In this document: in pieces, positions 8,429-16,817 of the stretch
Layout: the number at the start of each line of letters is the position of its first letter
Position numbering within the stretch: the stretch's first letter is position 1
Assembly: GCF_015024225.1 (NCBI RefSeq)
Contig: NZ_JACJGM010000019.1
Location: 1-64,000 of the forward strand
DNA from: Nocardioides lijunqiniae
GTDB lineage: Bacteria > Actinomycetota > Actinomycetes > Propionibacteriales > Nocardioidaceae
Reading direction: 5' to 3'
Length of the DNA stretch: 64,000 nt
Translations under genes and position numbers: made by a program
Notes under the pieces: model-generated
Databases searched by the model: none
Told to the model about the DNA's origin: nothing
Seen by the model: the letters and a program-made list of their open reading frames with translations, nothing else

Positions 8429-8470
8429 GGCTCGGTCGCTGCCGAATCCCCCGTTGGCAGCGGCCGAGCC
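8429..8470. terminator. Bidirectional hairpin terminator
   Basis: GGCTCGGTCGCTGCC (8429-8443) and GGCAGCGGCCGAGCC (8456-8470) pair at 14 of 15 positions around a 12-base loop. The hairpin lies between the convergent DUF5926 and cNMP-binding genes. Confidence 0.8.
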
Positions 8471-8502
8471 GCTTCGCGTCCCGCCCGTCGAGGCGGTCCG
8501 GC

Positions 8503-8868
8503 TCAGCCCAGCCGGGACGCGGCCACCGCGTCGAGCGCCTTCTTGAACGACGGCATGTCGTCGCAGAGCTGGCGCACCGTCTCGTCGGTGAAGTGGATCA
8601 CCTCGAGCGGCGTGAGCGCCACGATCGAGGCGTTGCGCAGCTTGTGGCCGATGATCGCCTGCTCGCCCATGATGTCGCCGGGGCCGAGCTGGGCGATCTC
8701 GGTGCCGTCCTTGCGGACCGAGACCGTGCCGTCGACGAGGATGTAGGCCTTGTCGGCCGGCGTCCGCTCCCAGATCGGCGACCAGCCCTGAGGCAGTCGC
8801 ACGTGGCGGCCCTGCGCGCTGATGCGCGCCACCTCCTGCGGGGTGAACGTGTCGAAGAACGAAGCCAT
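8503..8868 (-). CDS. Cyclic nucleotide-binding domain protein (stand-alone Crp-type beta barrel)
   Basis: 121 residues, comprising only the CAP effector domain. Visible elements are the beta strands, IWERTPADKAYILVDGTVSVRKDGTEIAQLGPGDIMGEQAIIG and the helical cap after residue ~95. Family members bind cAMP or related ligands through a GE-x7-R-type phosphate cassette. Here it reads GEQAIIGHKLRNAS, with Gln in place of the usual small residue. No DNA-binding domain follows, so it is not a Crp-type regulator by itself. The gene is monocistronic. Confidence 0.85.
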   Translation of the reverse strand: MASFFDTFTPQEVARISAQGRHVRLPQGWSPIWERTPADKAYILVDGTVSVRKDGTEIAQLGPGDIMGEQAIIGHKLRNASIVALTPLEVIHFTDETVRQLCDDMPSFKKALDAVAASRLG

Positions 8869-8940
8869 GCCGTGCCCTTTCGCCGTGGGGCCCTCCCCGC
8901 AGGGGATCCTCCCCGAGCGGCCCAGGCCTGTCCAGCGACC

Positions 8941-8966
8941 GTCCGCCCCCGCGCGCGGGGGCGGAC
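8941..8966 (-). terminator. Perfect palindrome, terminator of arcA
   Basis: A 26-bp perfect palindrome built on GTCCGCCCCCGCG and its complement begins 3 bp after the arcA stop. On the minus strand it would form a 13-bp or slightly shorter GC hairpin. No U-tract is present, which is usual in high-GC actinobacteria. Confidence 0.75.
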
Positions 8967-8968
8967 GG

Positions 8969-10183
8969 CTACACCAGCGGGTCGCGGGCGATCGGGCAGC
9001 TCATGCAGCGCGGGCCGCCGCGGCCCGAGCCGAGCTCGGAGCCGGCGATCCGGACGACCTCGATCCCGGCGTCCTCCAGGCGGTCGTTGGTCTCGTCGTT
9101 GCGCTCGTAGGCGACGGCGACCTTCGGGGCCAGCGCGAGGGTGTTGTTGCCGTCGTCCCACTGCTCGCGCTCGGCGGTGACGGGGTCGAGGCCGGTGTCG
9201 ATCTGGTGCAGCTGGTCGATGCCCATCGCCTTGGCGGCCGCGACCAGGAACGGCTCGGCCTCGGCCACCTGGAGCCGCAGCGTGCCGTCGTCGTCCTGCC
9301 CGTCGCGGGTGACGGCGTACGCCGTGAGCGTGTGCGCGACGTTGGGGTACATCACGACCTTGTCGACGTCGACCATCGTGCAGACCGTGTCGAGGTGCAT
9401 GGTCGCGCGCTCCTGCGCGATCGGGACGGCGAGCACGGTGTCGGCCAGCGCGGCCTCGAAGACCTGCCGGGCCAGTCGCTCGACGCCGGCCGGGGTGGTG
9501 CGCTCCCCGACGCCCACCGCGATGACGCGCGGCGCCAGCAGGAGCACGTCGCCGCCCTCGACGTGCTCGAAGTGGTGGCCCAGGATGCGGGGCGAGTCGG
9601 CGAAGCGCGGGTGCAGGCTGTAGATGATCTCGGTCAGCTGCGACTCGCGCTTGCGCGCCGGCATGGCCAGCGAGGTGATCGCGATCCGGTCGTGCACCCA
9701 CACCGAGGAGTCGCGGGTGAAGAGCAGGTTGGGCAGCGGGTCGACGAGGAAGTCGTCGTGGGCGAGCAGCGAGGTGACGAGGCCGAAGCCACCGCGCACC
9801 TCGTCGTTGCGGATGCCGGCGGTGAGGTAGCCGGTGAGGTCCTCGGCGCTCGCGTCGTGCAGCATCCCCTTGAGGTAGCCGCGCATCGTGTCGCCCAGGT
9901 CGAGGTCGGCCAGGGCGGTGGCGATCGCGCTGTCGCGGGCCGCCTGGGTCTCGAGCGTCTCGGTGAGCAGCTCGGTGAGGTAGAGGACCTCGACGTCGCG
10001 CGAGCGGAGCGCCTCGGCGAACGCGTCGTGCTCCTCCTGGGCGCGGGCGACCCAGGGGATCCCGTCGAAGAGGAGCTTGTCGTTGTTGCGGGGCGTCAGG
10101 CGCTTGAGCTCGTTGCCGGGCCGGTGCAGCATCACCGTGCGCAGGCGGCCGACCTCGCTGTCCGCTCCATGGGTCGCAGTCAT
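8969..10183 (-). CDS. arcA: Arginine deiminase
   Basis: 404 residues, the normal family length. ADI hydrolyses arginine to citrulline and ammonia. The guanidino-modifying (pentein) fold signatures are present: [35 protein letters not shown] and the C-terminal GGPRCMSCP with catalytic Cys393. The segment before it, [20 protein letters not shown], is typical of ADIs. No ornithine transcarbamylase, carbamate kinase or antiporter gene is nearby, so the usual arc operon is not present here. The gene may serve arginine catabolism or acid/nitrogen metabolism independently. Confidence 0.95.
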   Translation of the reverse strand: MTATHGADSEVGRLRTVMLHRPGNELKRLTPRNNDKLLFDGIPWVARAQEEHDAFAEALRSRDVEVLYLTELLTETLETQAARDSAIATALADLDLGDTMRGYLKGMLHDASAEDLTGYLTAGIRNDEVRGGFGLVTSLLAHDDFLVDPLPNLLFTRDSSVWVHDRIAITSLAMPARKRESQLTEIIYSLHPRFADSPRILGHHFEHVEGGDVLLLAPRVIAVGVGERTTPAGVERLARQVFEAALADTVLAVPIAQERATMHLDTVCTMVDVDKVVMYPNVAHTLTAYAVTRDGQDDDGTLRLQVAEAEPFLVAAAKAMGIDQLHQIDTGLDPVTAEREQWDDGNNTLALAPKVAVAYERNDETNDRLEDAGIEVVRIAGSELGSGRGGPRCMSCPIARDPLV

Positions 10184-10216
10184 GGGCTCAGACTAGGGCC
10201 CGCGGCGCCGGGACGC

Positions 10217-10819
10217 TCAGCGCACCAGCTCGTAGATGGTGAGCGTGGCCAGCACCAGGCAGACCACGGCGCCGAGGTAGTGGAGCACGTGGATCGAGAT
10301 GAAGCGCAGGAGGCTGCGCCCGACGATGACCGCGAGCGCACTCACGGTCAGCAGGGCACCGAGGGCGCCGACGAAGACGCTGAGCGGCGCCTCGTACTTC
10401 GCGACCAGCGACAGCGTCAGCAGCTGCGAGAGGTCGCCCCACTCGGCCGCGAAGAGCACGAGGAACGACGCCAGCACCGCCCGGAAGCCCTGCACGGGCT
10501 TGGCCTTCTCGGCGAACTCCTCGCCGTCGTCGGCCTCCTGGTGGCTGCGGCCCTCGCGGAAGAGCACGACGGCCCCGATGAGGAACAGCACGATCGCGGC
10601 GGTCTTGACGACGTCCGGCGGCAGCAGGGACGCCGCGTGGCCCAGCAGCACCGCGACCAGGGTCTGCACGGTGAAGGCGAGCCCCACCCCGATCCAGACC
10701 AGGATCGGCCGGTACTTCGTGGCCAGGACGAGGGTCGCCAGGAACGTCTTGTCCGGCAGCTCGACGAGGAAGATCGCCCCGAAGGTGAGCGCGACGGCGG
10801 CGAGGTCCATGGGGCCCAT
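10217..10819 (-). CDS. TMEM165/GDT1 (UPF0016) family transporter
   Basis: 200 residues with six predicted hydrophobic segments. The family hallmark, two copies of E-x-G/P-D-x-T/S, is clear: ELPDKTF near residue 20 in the first half and EWGDLSQ in the second. These acidic motifs bind Mn2+ or Ca2+ in homologues, which export manganese or act as cation/proton exchangers. The loop between the halves is acidic and His-containing. The start may be M1 or M4 (MGPMDLA). It is about 30 bp downstream of the LanC-like gene on the same strand and may be read with it. Confidence 0.88.
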   Translation of the reverse strand: MGPMDLAAVALTFGAIFLVELPDKTFLATLVLATKYRPILVWIGVGLAFTVQTLVAVLLGHAASLLPPDVVKTAAIVLFLIGAVVLFREGRSHQEADDGEEFAEKAKPVQGFRAVLASFLVLFAAEWGDLSQLLTLSLVAKYEAPLSVFVGALGALLTVSALAVIVGRSLLRFISIHVLHYLGAVVCLVLATLTIYELVR

Positions 10820-10847
10820 TCTCCGGGTGTCGGCGGCGCCGACCTAC

Positions 10848-12110
10848 TCAGGGTGGGCTGACCCGGCCCAGGCGCGTGAGGTACGCCGCGATGCCCGCCG
10901 CGCCCTGCATCCAGCCGACGCCGGGCGGCAGGAGCGGGTCCTTCTCCGCGGGCGCCACGAAGCGCCACCGCGCCCCCTCGTCGTCGCGCACGGCCCGCTC
11001 GACCAGCGCGTCCCCGAGCCGGCGGGCGAAGGCGAGGTCGCGCTCGTCGCCGTCGTCCTCCCACGCGTCGAGGACGACCTCGCCCACCCCGGCGGTGCCG
11101 CAGCAGCGGCCGTCGTTGTCCCAGAAGCCGGGGCGCACCCGGTCGGGCACGCCGGAGGAGACGACGCTCGCGAGCAGGCGGCGTCGCCAGGCCGACGGGG
11201 GCGCGCCGCCCACCGAGGCCACGCCGGCGGCGTCCAGGGCGGCGAAGAGCTGGGAGGTGCCGGCGGCGCCGTGGCACCAGCCGAAGGACCACGGCTCCTC
11301 GCCGGGGAGGGGGTCGGGCGCGTAGCGGGGCAGGACGACGCCGTCGCCGCTCGGAACGGCCAGCGTCACGAGGTGCTCGGCGCCGGCCGCGCCCGCCTCG
11401 ACCAGATCCACCCGCTCGAGGGCCACGCCCGCGCGGGCGAGCACCGCGGCGACGCCCGCGGTCCCGTGCGACCAGTTGGGCATCTCGGTGGCCGGCGTCG
11501 TGCGGAAGCGCTCCGGCACGTGGCGCCACCGCAGGCCGCCCTGCGCCGGCTCCGCCTCGGCCAGGAGCACCTCGACGGCGTGCTCGGCCACCTCGCGCGC
11601 GCCGGACACGTCGTGCTCCAGGCCCGTCACCGCTGCCAGGAGGACGCCTGCCGTGCCGAGGGTCACGTCGTTGATGCGGGCGCCGGGGAGGAACTTGGGC
11701 GGCGCCGTGACCTCCTGGGCCCAACCGTCCGGTGTCGCCAGGTCGCGGAGCCGGGCGAAGGCGGCGTCGGCCCCGTGGGTGCCGAGAGCCAGCAGCGCGC
11801 AGGCGTCGCCGGGCAGCCCGTCGAACCACGTGGCGTCCTGCGAGCCGGGGATCATGCCTCGCAGCCGGTCGGCCACGCCGGTCGCCAGTCGCTCCTCCTC
11901 GCCGGTCCACGGCCGCGTCCGCGCGACCTCGGCGAGCGCCAGGGCGAGCCCGCCGATCCCGCTGTGCAGCCCGTCGCGGTCGTCGGGAGGGCCGGCGTCG
12001 TCCGGCCACGGGTCGGACGTCGGCACCCACGGGCCGTCGTCCCAGCGGACCCGGCCCAGGACCCAGCGCCAGGCCTCGGCGCCGACCTCGGCGTACGTCG
12101 CGTCGCCCAC
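10848..12110 (-). CDS. Orphan LanC-like (lanthionine synthetase C-like) protein, CCG type
   Basis: About 420 residues from a GTG at 12110, two bases after the desaturase stop. A longer reading from 12176 would run into the desaturase gene and is less likely. LanC-type alpha/alpha-toroid motifs repeat along the chain: LHSGIGGLAL, NWSHGTAGVAAVLARAG, FGWCHGAAGTSQLF and RCCGTAGVGEVVLDAW. Predicted zinc ligands are Cys279 (WCHG), Cys336 and Cys337, giving CCG where NisC has Cys-His-Gly. In lanthipeptide synthetases a CCG motif marks the ProcM-like zinc site. No dehydratase (LanB/M) or precursor peptide gene is adjacent. True cyclase activity is therefore unproven; glutathione- or signalling-type LanCL roles remain possible. 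Confidence 0.8.
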   Translation of the reverse strand: MGDATYAEVGAEAWRWVLGRVRWDDGPWVPTSDPWPDDAGPPDDRDGLHSGIGGLALALAEVARTRPWTGEEERLATGVADRLRGMIPGSQDATWFDGLPGDACALLALGTHGADAAFARLRDLATPDGWAQEVTAPPKFLPGARINDVTLGTAGVLLAAVTGLEHDVSGAREVAEHAVEVLLAEAEPAQGGLRWRHVPERFRTTPATEMPNWSHGTAGVAAVLARAGVALERVDLVEAGAAGAEHLVTLAVPSGDGVVLPRYAPDPLPGEEPWSFGWCHGAAGTSQLFAALDAAGVASVGGAPPSAWRRRLLASVVSSGVPDRVRPGFWDNDGRCCGTAGVGEVVLDAWEDDGDERDLAFARRLGDALVERAVRDDEGARWRFVAPAEKDPLLPPGVGWMQGAAGIAAYLTRLGRVSPP

Positions 12111-12112
12111 CG

Positions 12113-13312
12113 TCAGGCGAGCGCGAGGGCCCCGCGGCGCTTGCCCTCGGCCAGCGACGTCCGCGTCTGGCGCCACAGCTTCGACAGCTGGCGGGGCAGG
12201 TTGCGCCGGTCGGTCTCGGCCAGCCAGTCGTTGGGCAGCGAGAGCCGCAGCACGCGGTGCCAGGCGCTGGCGACCTGCTGCGGCAGCGGGCGGGCGTTGT
12301 AGCTCAGGCCGTAGCGCTCGAAGAGCTCACGCACGCGCGGCGCGATCTCGGCGTACCGGTTGCTGGGCAGGTCGGGGAAGAGGTGGTGCTCGATCTGGTG
12401 CGACAGGTTGCCCGACAGCAGGTGCATGATCGGCGGGCCGGAGATGTTGGCCGAGCCGAGCATCTGGCGCAGGTACCACTCGCCCTTGGTCTCGCGGGTG
12501 TCGAGCTCGCGCATCTCGAACGTCTCCACGCCCTCGGGGAAGTGGCCGCACATGATGATCGAGTGGCTCCACAGGTTGCGCACGAGGTTGGCCGTCGCGT
12601 TGGCCGTCAGCGTCGCCAGCCAGCCCGGGCCGGCCAGCAGCGGGTGCACGACGTAGTCCTTGGTGATGCCCTTGGACGCCTTGGCGGCGGCGGCGCGGAT
12701 GCGCTCGCGCAGCTCGGGGGTGATTCCCTTGCCCTGGCGCAGGTGCTCGCCGAACTCGATGTCGTACATCGCGATGCCGTACTCGAAGATGCACGCGTTG
12801 ACGAAGTTCCACAGCGGCTGCGCGAGGTGGCGCGGCTTCCACTCCTGGTCCTCGTCGACGCGCATGATGCCGTAGCCGAGGTCGTTGTCCTGGCCGAGGA
12901 TGTTCGTGTAGGTGTGGTGCGTCTCGTTGTGCGCGCGCTTCCACTGGGCGGGTGGGGACGCGTGGTCCCAGTCCCAGGTCGTGGAGTGGATCTTGGGGTC
13001 GCGCATCCAGTCCCACTGCCCGTGCAGGACGTTGTGGCCGATCTCCATGTTGTCGAGGATCTTGGCCAGGCTGAGCGCGGCGGTGCCGGCGACCCACGCC
13101 GGGGGGAAGCGCCCGGCCAGCAGGATCACGCGGCTGGCGAGCTCGAGGCGCCGCTGGACGGCGATCACCCGCCGGATGTAGGCCGCGTCGCGCTCACCGC
13201 GCGTGTCGATCACGTGCTGGCGGATCCGGTCGAGCTCCTCGCCGATCTGCTCCACGTCGTACGGCGTGAGGTGGCGGACCTGGCTGTGGGCCTGTCGTTC
13301 GAGCGCAGTCAT
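12113..13312 (-). CDS. Membrane fatty acid (acyl-CoA/acyl-lipid) desaturase
   Basis: 399 residues. The three histidine boxes of di-iron membrane desaturases are present: HNVLHG at about 92-97, HNETHHTYTN starting at about 127, and HQIEHHLFP at about 303. Hydrophobic stretches lie at about 65-85 and near the middle. It inserts a cis double bond into acyl chains using O2, with electrons from a ferredoxin or flavoprotein reductase; no redox partner gene is adjacent. The organisation resembles mycobacterial DesA3-type enzymes. The LanC-like gene begins 2 bp after its stop, so the two are co-transcribed. An inverted repeat 95-140 bp upstream could be an operator. Confidence 0.92.
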   Translation of the reverse strand: MTALERQAHSQVRHLTPYDVEQIGEELDRIRQHVIDTRGERDAAYIRRVIAVQRRLELASRVILLAGRFPPAWVAGTAALSLAKILDNMEIGHNVLHGQWDWMRDPKIHSTTWDWDHASPPAQWKRAHNETHHTYTNILGQDNDLGYGIMRVDEDQEWKPRHLAQPLWNFVNACIFEYGIAMYDIEFGEHLRQGKGITPELRERIRAAAAKASKGITKDYVVHPLLAGPGWLATLTANATANLVRNLWSHSIIMCGHFPEGVETFEMRELDTRETKGEWYLRQMLGSANISGPPIMHLLSGNLSHQIEHHLFPDLPSNRYAEIAPRVRELFERYGLSYNARPLPQQVASAWHRVLRLSLPNDWLAETDRRNLPRQLSKLWRQTRTSLAEGKRRGALALA

Positions 13313-13407
13313 GGGGAGACCTCTCGCGATGGGGGCGCGATGTGCGGTACCCAGTGTCCCCGAAGTCGATCCGACGACGCGCGGCGACCCCGGTGTCGGC
13401 GGCAGGT

Positions 13408-13452
13408 TCTGGGCCTTTCCCGGCGGTTCTGGGGTGAAGTTCCGGCCCAGAA
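13408..13452. promoter_or_regulatory. Inverted repeat upstream of the desaturase gene
   Basis: TTCTGGGCC (13408-13416) and GGCCCAGAA (13444-13452) form a perfect 9-bp inverted repeat. GGTTCTGGG also occurs twice in direct orientation (about 13405-13413 and 13425-13433). The element lies between the pheA 3' end and the desaturase start on the same strand. It may be an operator of the desaturase/LanC-like operon or the pheA terminator. Confidence 0.4.
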
Positions 13453-13489
13453 GCGCCGGGTTCTCAGCATCTGCTGAAAAACCTGCCCC

Positions 13490-14329
13490 TCACGACCGGA
13501 ACGGGTCCGCGGGGTAGACGCCCAGGACCTTGACCTCGGTGGTGAAGAAGGCGAGCTCCTCGAGGGCGCGGGCGAGGCCGGGGTCGTCGGGGTGGCCGTC
13601 GACCTCGGCGAGGAACTGGGTGGCGGAGAAGTGGCCGCCGACCATGTAGCTCTCGAGCTTGGTCATGTTGACGCCGTTGGTGGCGAAGCCGCCGAGCGCC
13701 TTGTACAGCGCGGCGGGCAGGTTGCGCACGTTGAAGATGAAGCTGGTGACGACCGGGCCGTCGCCCGCGGGCGCCTGCACGAGGTCGCGGGAGAGCACCA
13801 CGAAGCGGGTGGTGTTGTGGTCCTCGTCCTCGACGTCCTCGGCGAGGATCTCCAGGCCGTAGATCTCGGCGGCCAGCGGCGGGGAGATGGCGGCCTGCGT
13901 CGGGTCGGCGGCCTCGGCGACCTCGCGGGCGGCGCCGGCGGTGTCGCCGGAGATCAGCGGCACCAGGCCGTGCTCGCGGATGATCTTGCGGCACTGGCCG
14001 AGCGCGTGGACGTGGCTGTGCACGGTGCGGACCTGGTCGAGGGTCGCGCCGGGCACCCCCATCAGGTGGAAGCGGATACGCAAGAAGTGCTCGGCCACGA
14101 TGTGCAGCCCCGAGCCGGGCAGGAAGTGGTGGATGTCGGCGACGCGGCCGGCGATCGAGTTGTCGATCGGGATCATCGCCAGGTCGGCCTCCCGGGCCTC
14201 CACGGCGGCGAAGACGTCCTCGAACGACGCGCAGGGGAGCGTGTCCCAGTCGGGGTAGTGCTGGCGGCTCACCTGGTGGGAGTTGGCGCCGGGCTCGCCC
14301 TGGTAGGCGATGCGTCGAGGGGAAGTCAC
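13490..14329 (-). CDS. pheA: Prephenate dehydratase
   Basis: 279 residues: a catalytic domain (residues 1-190) followed by an ACT domain (about 195-275). It converts prephenate to phenylpyruvate in phenylalanine synthesis. The catalytic TTRF motif is present (NTTRFVVLS). The start is of the AYQGEPGANSH type and the ACT domain has NMTKLESYM. Most enzymes have ESRP at this point, the motif linked to phenylalanine feedback. The gene is divergent from the DUF4446 gene with only 23 bp between start codons, so the promoters must overlap or lie inside the coding regions. Confidence 0.95.
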   Translation of the reverse strand: MTSPRRIAYQGEPGANSHQVSRQHYPDWDTLPCASFEDVFAAVEAREADLAMIPIDNSIAGRVADIHHFLPGSGLHIVAEHFLRIRFHLMGVPGATLDQVRTVHSHVHALGQCRKIIREHGLVPLISGDTAGAAREVAEAADPTQAAISPPLAAEIYGLEILAEDVEDEDHNTTRFVVLSRDLVQAPAGDGPVVTSFIFNVRNLPAALYKALGGFATNGVNMTKLESYMVGGHFSATQFLAEVDGHPDDPGLARALEELAFFTTEVKVLGVYPADPFRS

Positions 14330-14352
14330 GCCCAGAGTTTAGGGTCGGCGAC

Positions 14353-14751
14353 GTGGTCCTCCTCGTCGTGCTCAGCCTGGTGGTCGCCGTCGCCTCCCTG
14401 ACGGTCTCGGCGGTGGTGCTGCGGCGCCTGCGCCGCGCGAGCGACGAGATGGGGGCCGACGCGCTGCCCGAGGACGTGCACGGCCTGCGCCAGGAGGTGG
14501 CCGCGCTGCGCGCCGAGGCCCGTGGCTCGCTGCGGCACGTCGCGGTGGTGCGCTACGACGCCTTCGGCGACATGGGCGGGCGGCTCTCGTGGTCGCTGGC
14601 GCTGCTCGACGACGCCGGCGACGGCGTCGTCCTCACCTCGATCCACGGCCGCTCCGACGCCCGCGGCTACGCCAAGAACATCGCCGGGTGGACCTGCGAC
14701 CAGCAGCTCTCGCCCGAGGAGGACGAGGCGATCGCCCACGCCCGCCCCTGA
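14353..14751 (+). CDS. DUF4446 family membrane-anchored protein
   Basis: 132 residues. A single N-terminal transmembrane helix (about 2-23) is followed by a coiled region (LPEDVHGLRQEVAALRAEARGSLRHVAVVRYDAFGDMGGRLSWSLALLDDAGDGVVLTSIHGR in substance: helix, then the family's RYDAFGDMGG and SWSLALLD signatures). The start is GTG 14353. Function is unknown. In my recollection such genes commonly neighbour pheA and serS in actinobacteria. It is followed by an ECF sigma gene about 75 bp on. Confidence 0.85.
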   Translation: MVLLVVLSLVVAVASLTVSAVVLRRLRRASDEMGADALPEDVHGLRQEVAALRAEARGSLRHVAVVRYDAFGDMGGRLSWSLALLDDAGDGVVLTSIHGRSDARGYAKNIAGWTCDQQLSPEEDEAIAHARP

Positions 14752-14825
14752 GCTGCGGGACGACCCGACTCCCACCTCCCGACGCGCCGGAGACAACCCG
14801 GTGCGGCCCCGGACGTCTCATCAGC

Positions 14826-15386
14826 ATGACCATCGACGTGACGGCGAGAGGCGGGCCCATGGCCAGGACGCGATCGGGGGCGCCCCCGACCTTCGGTGAG
14901 GCCGAGCTCTCGGAGCTCTACGCCGCCCACCGGCTCTCGCTGGTCCGGCTGGCGATCCTGCTGGTCGACGACCTGGCCTCGGCCGAGGACGTGGTGCAGG
15001 ACGCGTTCGCCGCGATGGCCGGTCGCCGGGGCCGTCTCGACAACAAGGCGGCCGCCTTGGCCTACCTGCGCACGTCGGTCGTCAACGGCAGCCGCTCGGC
15101 GCTGCGCCGCCGGCGTACGGCGCGCGGCTACGTCGCCCCGCACGACGCGCCACCCGACGGCCCCGAGGGCACGGTGGTGCTCGCCGAGGAGCACCGCGAG
15201 GTCTACCAGGCGCTCGACCACCTGGCGCCGCGCCAGCGCGAGGTGCTGGTCCTGCGCTACTGGTCGAACCTCTCCGAGATCGAGATCGCCGAGGCCCTGG
15301 GCATCTCCCGGGGCTCTGTGAAGTCCACCGCCAGCCGCGCGCTCGACGCGCTCGAGCGCATCCTCACCCAGGAGGGCCCCCGATGA
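14826..15386 (+). CDS. ECF sigma factor, SigE (actinobacterial) subfamily
   Basis: About 186 residues from ATG 14826; ATG 14859 (MARTRS) is an alternative start. Region 2 spans LYAAHRLSLVRLAILLVDDLASAEDVVQDAFAAM. Region 4 contains LDHLAPRQREVLVLRYW and EIAEALGISRGSVKSTASRALDAL, an HTH. This type directs RNA polymerase to dedicated stress or envelope promoters. The stop overlaps the next gene by 4 bp (ATGA), a typical arrangement with a cognate membrane anti-sigma or sensor protein. Confidence 0.9.
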   Translation: MTIDVTARGGPMARTRSGAPPTFGEAELSELYAAHRLSLVRLAILLVDDLASAEDVVQDAFAAMAGRRGRLDNKAAALAYLRTSVVNGSRSALRRRRTARGYVAPHDAPPDGPEGTVVLAEEHREVYQALDHLAPRQREVLVLRYWSNLSEIEIAEALGISRGSVKSTASRALDALERILTQEGPR

Positions 15387-16807
15387 GCACGATCGAAGAC
15401 CGACTCACCCGCGCCCTCGAGGCCCGCGCCGACCTGGTCCGGGCCGAGGACCTGCGCCCCCTGGAGGTCCCGGGCGCGACCGTGCACCGGCTGCGCCGCC
15501 CCGCGACGTACGCCGTGGCGGCCGCCGCCTGCGCGGCCGCGATCGCCGCGCCGTTCGTCCTCGGAGGCGACGGCGGCTCCTCCCCGCAGCCCCCCGTGAG
15601 CTCGGAGAGCCCCCGGCCGAGCCTCCCGCCGCAGCAGGACGTCGGCGGCGGCTGGCCGATCCCGTTCGCCAGCGACCCGGTCGACGTCGACGGGGACGGC
15701 GTCGGGGACGAGGTACGGATCCGCCACGAGCCCGGCGAGCCCCTGGTCGGGGCCCGGGCGCGGGTCGAGGTCGACCTCTCGGCCACCGGCGCGACGGTCT
15801 TCGGACTGGTCGAGACCTTCGGTGGCTTCGTCAACGTCGCGGACGTCGTGGACCTCGACGGCGACGGCGACCGCGAGCTCACGATCTACCGCGGCGACAG
15901 CGACCCTGCCGACGGCACCGAGCCGTTCGCCGTCCTGATGCTGGTCGAGGGCCGGCTCGTCGAGGCGACGCAACCGGAGAGCCCGCCCCTGGTCACCGGC
16001 ACCGTGCCGGCGGACGGCGGCCGCGCTCGTGACTCGAGGGTGTTCGTCCGCGACGGTGCGCTGTTCTCCTACCTCACGGTCGACGCCGTCGCCGGAGGCG
16101 AGCCGCTCGCTCTCCCGCTGACCTACCCGGTCGAGGTCACGCGCTGGTCGCTGGAGGACGGCGCGCTGGTCGCCGGCGAGCCCACCCGCGAGTGCGTCGA
16201 CCACGCCTCCACCGACCCGATGACCTACGACGGCCTGCCGGTCGCGTGCCTGGACGGTGACGGCACCGCCGTGCCGCAGCTGTTCCCGGCGGCCGAGGCC
16301 ACCGTCGGGGTCGGCGACTCCGAGGAGTACGAGCTCGACGGCGAGAGCGTCACCGTCACCCTGGAGCGCAGCCGCGTGGTGCTGACCGGCGCCGGACCCG
16401 AGCGGTCCGTCCCTCTCCCGGAGGGTGGCGCGCCGGTGCTGTTCCTCGACCGGCTCCTGCTGCCGAACGACGAGCTGGCGCTGCTGGTGCGCCAGGAGTC
16501 GGGCGAGCTCGACAGGCTGACGGTGGTGACGACGTGGAACGGCGGCCTCTACGCCGCCGAGGTCCCCGACGGGGTGCTGTTCGGCAACGGCGCGACGGAC
16601 GCCGGGACCTACGACACCTGGATCGGCCCGGACCGCACGCTCCACACGCGGCTCCTGGCCGACCCCGACACCCAGCAGTACGACGTGACCTCGTGGACCC
16701 TCGGTGGCACGGTCGCCGAGGACGTGGCTCCGCCGCTGCAGCCGCTGAGCCAGGGGTGCGTCCGGATCGACGAGACCGTCAGCCCGCCCACCACCGAGCG
16801 CTGCTGA
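15383..16807 (+). CDS. Membrane protein with extracellular Ca-binding-like repeats, probable ECF partner
   Basis: 474 residues. A cytoplasmic N-terminus of about 40 residues is followed by one Ala-rich transmembrane helix (about 41-62) and a large outside domain. Two DxDGDGxxD motifs (VDVDGDGVGDEV and DLDGDGDREL, about residues 96-170) resemble calcium loops of FG-GAP/dockerin-type repeats. Several Cys occur in the second half. No classical zinc anti-sigma (HxxxCxxC) motif is visible. Coupling to the sigma gene suggests it senses the cell surface or holds the sigma factor at the membrane; this is inference from context. Confidence 0.65.
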   Translation: MSTIEDRLTRALEARADLVRAEDLRPLEVPGATVHRLRRPATYAVAAAACAAAIAAPFVLGGDGGSSPQPPVSSESPRPSLPPQQDVGGGWPIPFASDPVDVDGDGVGDEVRIRHEPGEPLVGARARVEVDLSATGATVFGLVETFGGFVNVADVVDLDGDGDRELTIYRGDSDPADGTEPFAVLMLVEGRLVEATQPESPPLVTGTVPADGGRARDSRVFVRDGALFSYLTVDAVAGGEPLALPLTYPVEVTRWSLEDGALVAGEPTRECVDHASTDPMTYDGLPVACLDGDGTAVPQLFPAAEATVGVGDSEEYELDGESVTVTLERSRVVLTGAGPERSVPLPEGGAPVLFLDRLLLPNDELALLVRQESGELDRLTVVTTWNGGLYAAEVPDGVLFGNGATDAGTYDTWIGPDRTLHTRLLADPDTQQYDVTSWTLGGTVAEDVAPPLQPLSQGCVRIDETVSPPTTERC

Positions 16808-16817
16808 CCCCGCCGGC

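Noticed and set aside
8969..10183. Arginine deiminase pathway operon
   Set aside because: Only arcA is present. Neighbours are unrelated to ornithine carbamoyltransferase, carbamate kinase or an arginine/ornithine antiporter.
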